The notes beneath the pieces are model-generated. The model was not told the origin of the DNA and ran no database searches. It worked only from the letters and a program-made list of their open reading frames with translations. Shown one piece after another: positions 62,974-64,000 of a stretch of 64,000 nucleotides of DNA. This DNA is from Actinomycetota bacterium (lineage in GTDB: Bacteria > Actinomycetota > Actinomycetes > S36-B12). Location of the stretch: NCBI GenBank assembly GCA_030684515.1, contig JAUXVJ010000031.1, positions 108,700-172,699 on the forward strand, written 5' to 3'. Position 1 is the stretch's first letter, and each line of letters opens with the position of its first letter. Position numbers and translations under genes: made by a program.

Positions 62974-63810
62974 ATGGTTCGTCATCTGCACACACGCATC
63001 TCTGAGAGCTTGGACACGGCACTTCGAGCGCGTTCTGCTGCAAGCGGGGAGAGCGTGGACCATCTCGTTCAGGCAGCGTTGGCCGAGGCGTTTGAGATAG
63101 AGCACCACTCGCTCTTTCAGGTATCGACTTCGAGTGCGCTCGTTGAGGGCGTCTATCAGGGCTGCGTCAATGTTGCTGATCTTCTCCGTCACGGCGATTT
63201 CGGCCTCGGCACCTTCGACTCACTCGATGGCGAGATGATCGTGCTCGATGGTGAGTGCTTCCAGGCTCGCAGCGATGGTTCAGTGGTGCAGGCGCCGGCG
63301 GATGAGCTGACGCCGTTTGCTGTCGTCACCAACTTCACAGCTGACGAAACTGACCAGCTTGCTCGTTTCAGTGACTGGCAGGATCTGCTGCTGCAGTTGG
63401 ATCGTCACCGAAAGTCCGACAACAGTTTCATCGGCATTCGCATCAGCGGCACGATGGGAGCCTTGCAATTGCGGGCGGCCTGCAAGACTGACTCCGGAGT
63501 CGATCTCGTCGAAGCCACTGCCCATCAATCAGAGTTCGATCTTGCAGATATCGATGGAACCTTGGTCGGCTTTTGGAGCCCGGAGTTCGCTGGAGCAGTG
63601 AGCATTGCCGGCTATCACTTGCACTTCATCAGTGATGATCGCCAGCACGGCGGTCATGTGCTGAATGTGGCAGCGGGAGATTTGAAGTGTGAACTGCATC
63701 GTGTGAACGACCTGCACCTAGCTATCCCTGAGACGACGGAATTTCTGAGTGCAGAGCTGAATGCCGACAACGCCGAGGCAATTCGTACGGCGGAGTTAGC
63801 TCGACATTAG
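62974..63810 (+). CDS. Acetolactate decarboxylase with N-terminal RHH-like segment
   Basis: Second acetolactate decarboxylase copy, 278 aa, cytosolic (no signal peptide). Residues 46-278 are the enzyme: GLGTFDSLDGEMIVLDGE (Glu87), GIRISGTMGALQLR (Arg156) and metal ligands His215, His217 and His228 in YHLHFISDDRQHGGHVLN. A late glutamate occurs in RTAELARH. Residues 1-43 (TRISESLDTALRARSAASGE, then SVDHLVQAALAEAF) follow the ribbon-helix-helix pattern of Arc/CopG-type DNA-binding or antitoxin proteins. Such a fusion is not usual for this enzyme. DNA binding or oligomerisation is possible. Confidence 0.85.
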   Translation: MVRHLHTRISESLDTALRARSAASGESVDHLVQAALAEAFEIEHHSLFQVSTSSALVEGVYQGCVNVADLLRHGDFGLGTFDSLDGEMIVLDGECFQARSDGSVVQAPADELTPFAVVTNFTADETDQLARFSDWQDLLLQLDRHRKSDNSFIGIRISGTMGALQLRAACKTDSGVDLVEATAHQSEFDLADIDGTLVGFWSPEFAGAVSIAGYHLHFISDDRQHGGHVLNVAAGDLKCELHRVNDLHLAIPETTEFLSAELNADNAEAIRTAELARH

Positions 63811-63827
63811 AATCGAGCCTTGCCCTG

Positions 63828-63904
63828 GGGGCGGTAGCTCAGCTGGTTAGAGCCCCGGACTCATAATCTGGTCGTCGCGGGTTCGAGCCCCGCCCGCCCC
63901 ACCA
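63828..63904 (+). tRNA. tRNA-Met (CAT), elongator type
   Basis: Acceptor arms GGGGCGG / CCGCCCC, D arm GCTC...GAGC, anticodon arm CCGGA CTCATAA TCTGG with anticodon CAT, T arm GCGGG TTCGAGC CCCGC, then A and encoded CCA. The loop sequence fits actinobacterial elongator Met. tRNA-Ile2 with lysidine-modified CAT is the alternative. Confidence 0.88.
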
Positions 63905-63907
63905 CGC

Positions 63908-63933
63908 AAAACCCTTGGTAAAGCAAGGGTTTT
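63908..63933 (+). terminator. Rho-independent terminator after tRNA
   Basis: Perfect 10-bp stem AAAACCCTTG / CAAGGGTTTT with a 6-nt loop, starting 4 nt after the tRNA 3' CCA. The 67 nt from here to the window end show no supported feature. Confidence 0.9.
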
Positions 63934-64000
63934 CGCATTTCGAGGGAGACCGTCGATCCCGACCGCGCCCTCTCGACTCTGGCTGTGGCGTACCCGCCCG

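Overview
The window is a gene-dense bacterial chromosome segment, and I read it as an uncultured or poorly known actinomycete (Actinomycetota). The case rests on four things. The G+C looks moderately high (about 60 % by eye). GTG and TTG starts are common. Translational overlaps (ATGA/GTGA) are everywhere. Most important, the backbone has the classic actinobacterial order: leuS ... comEA-comEC ... holA-rpsT-lepA-hemW-hrcA-dnaJ-rsmE-HIT-phoH-ybeY-CBS/CNNM protein-deaminase-like-era-recO-uppS-zur-glyS ... dusB-ppdK-dgt-dnaG-tRNA-Asn. I cannot fix the family from this sequence alone.

Layout. 1-8.5 kb holds metabolic and repair genes: an MFS exporter cut by the left edge, a dienelactone hydrolase, trans-aconitate methyltransferase, the alkylation-repair pair ogt-tag, a divergent PLP decarboxylase / GABA-type transaminase pair, a FUSC-type exporter and a SRPBCC protein. 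8.5-11 kb is leuS. 11-16.5 kb is an iron/heme island: two secreted proteins (one HtaA-like), a DUF2470 protein, heme oxygenase and the HmuTUV heme importer. These genes diverge from two DtxR/IdeR-type iron boxes. 16.5-24.4 kb holds a CoA-transferase, comEA-comEC, and on the opposite strand xfp-ackA, a phosphoketolase/acetate kinase shunt. 24.6-29.8 kb holds holA, an SDR, rpsT, lepA and hemW.

29.8-33 kb is an accessory block on the minus strand: a flavoprotein oxidoreductase, a secreted metzincin-type protease and a secreted acetolactate decarboxylase. 33-42 kb is one long co-directional run from hrcA (with a CIRCE element) to uppS. 41.9-44.9 kb is the zinc regulon znuABC-zur with a Zur-like box. 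44.9-58.7 kb holds a small membrane protein, a monooxygenase-fold protein, a phosphoribosyltransferase-like gene, glyS, a DHA2 exporter, a secreted hydrolase, dusB, ppdK, a YdcF protein, dgt, dnaG and a small follower gene.

The most unusual spot is 58.7-59.72 kb. The 3' end of tRNA-Asn is partly repeated 954 bp downstream (25 of 28 bases). Between the copies lies a G/C-rich, one-base frameshifted voltage-gated sodium channel gene. This looks like a very small tRNA-targeted genomic island with no integrase. The right end has a quinone-oxidoreductase-like MDR gene, an unknown membrane-anchored protein, an enoyl-CoA hydratase, a PhnA-type zinc ribbon protein, a DUF167 protein, a second acetolactate decarboxylase with an N-terminal ribbon-helix-helix-like segment, and a CAT-anticodon tRNA with a strong terminator.

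No gene-free stretch longer than about 300 bases was seen. No CRISPR array, transposase, integrase or rRNA gene was seen.
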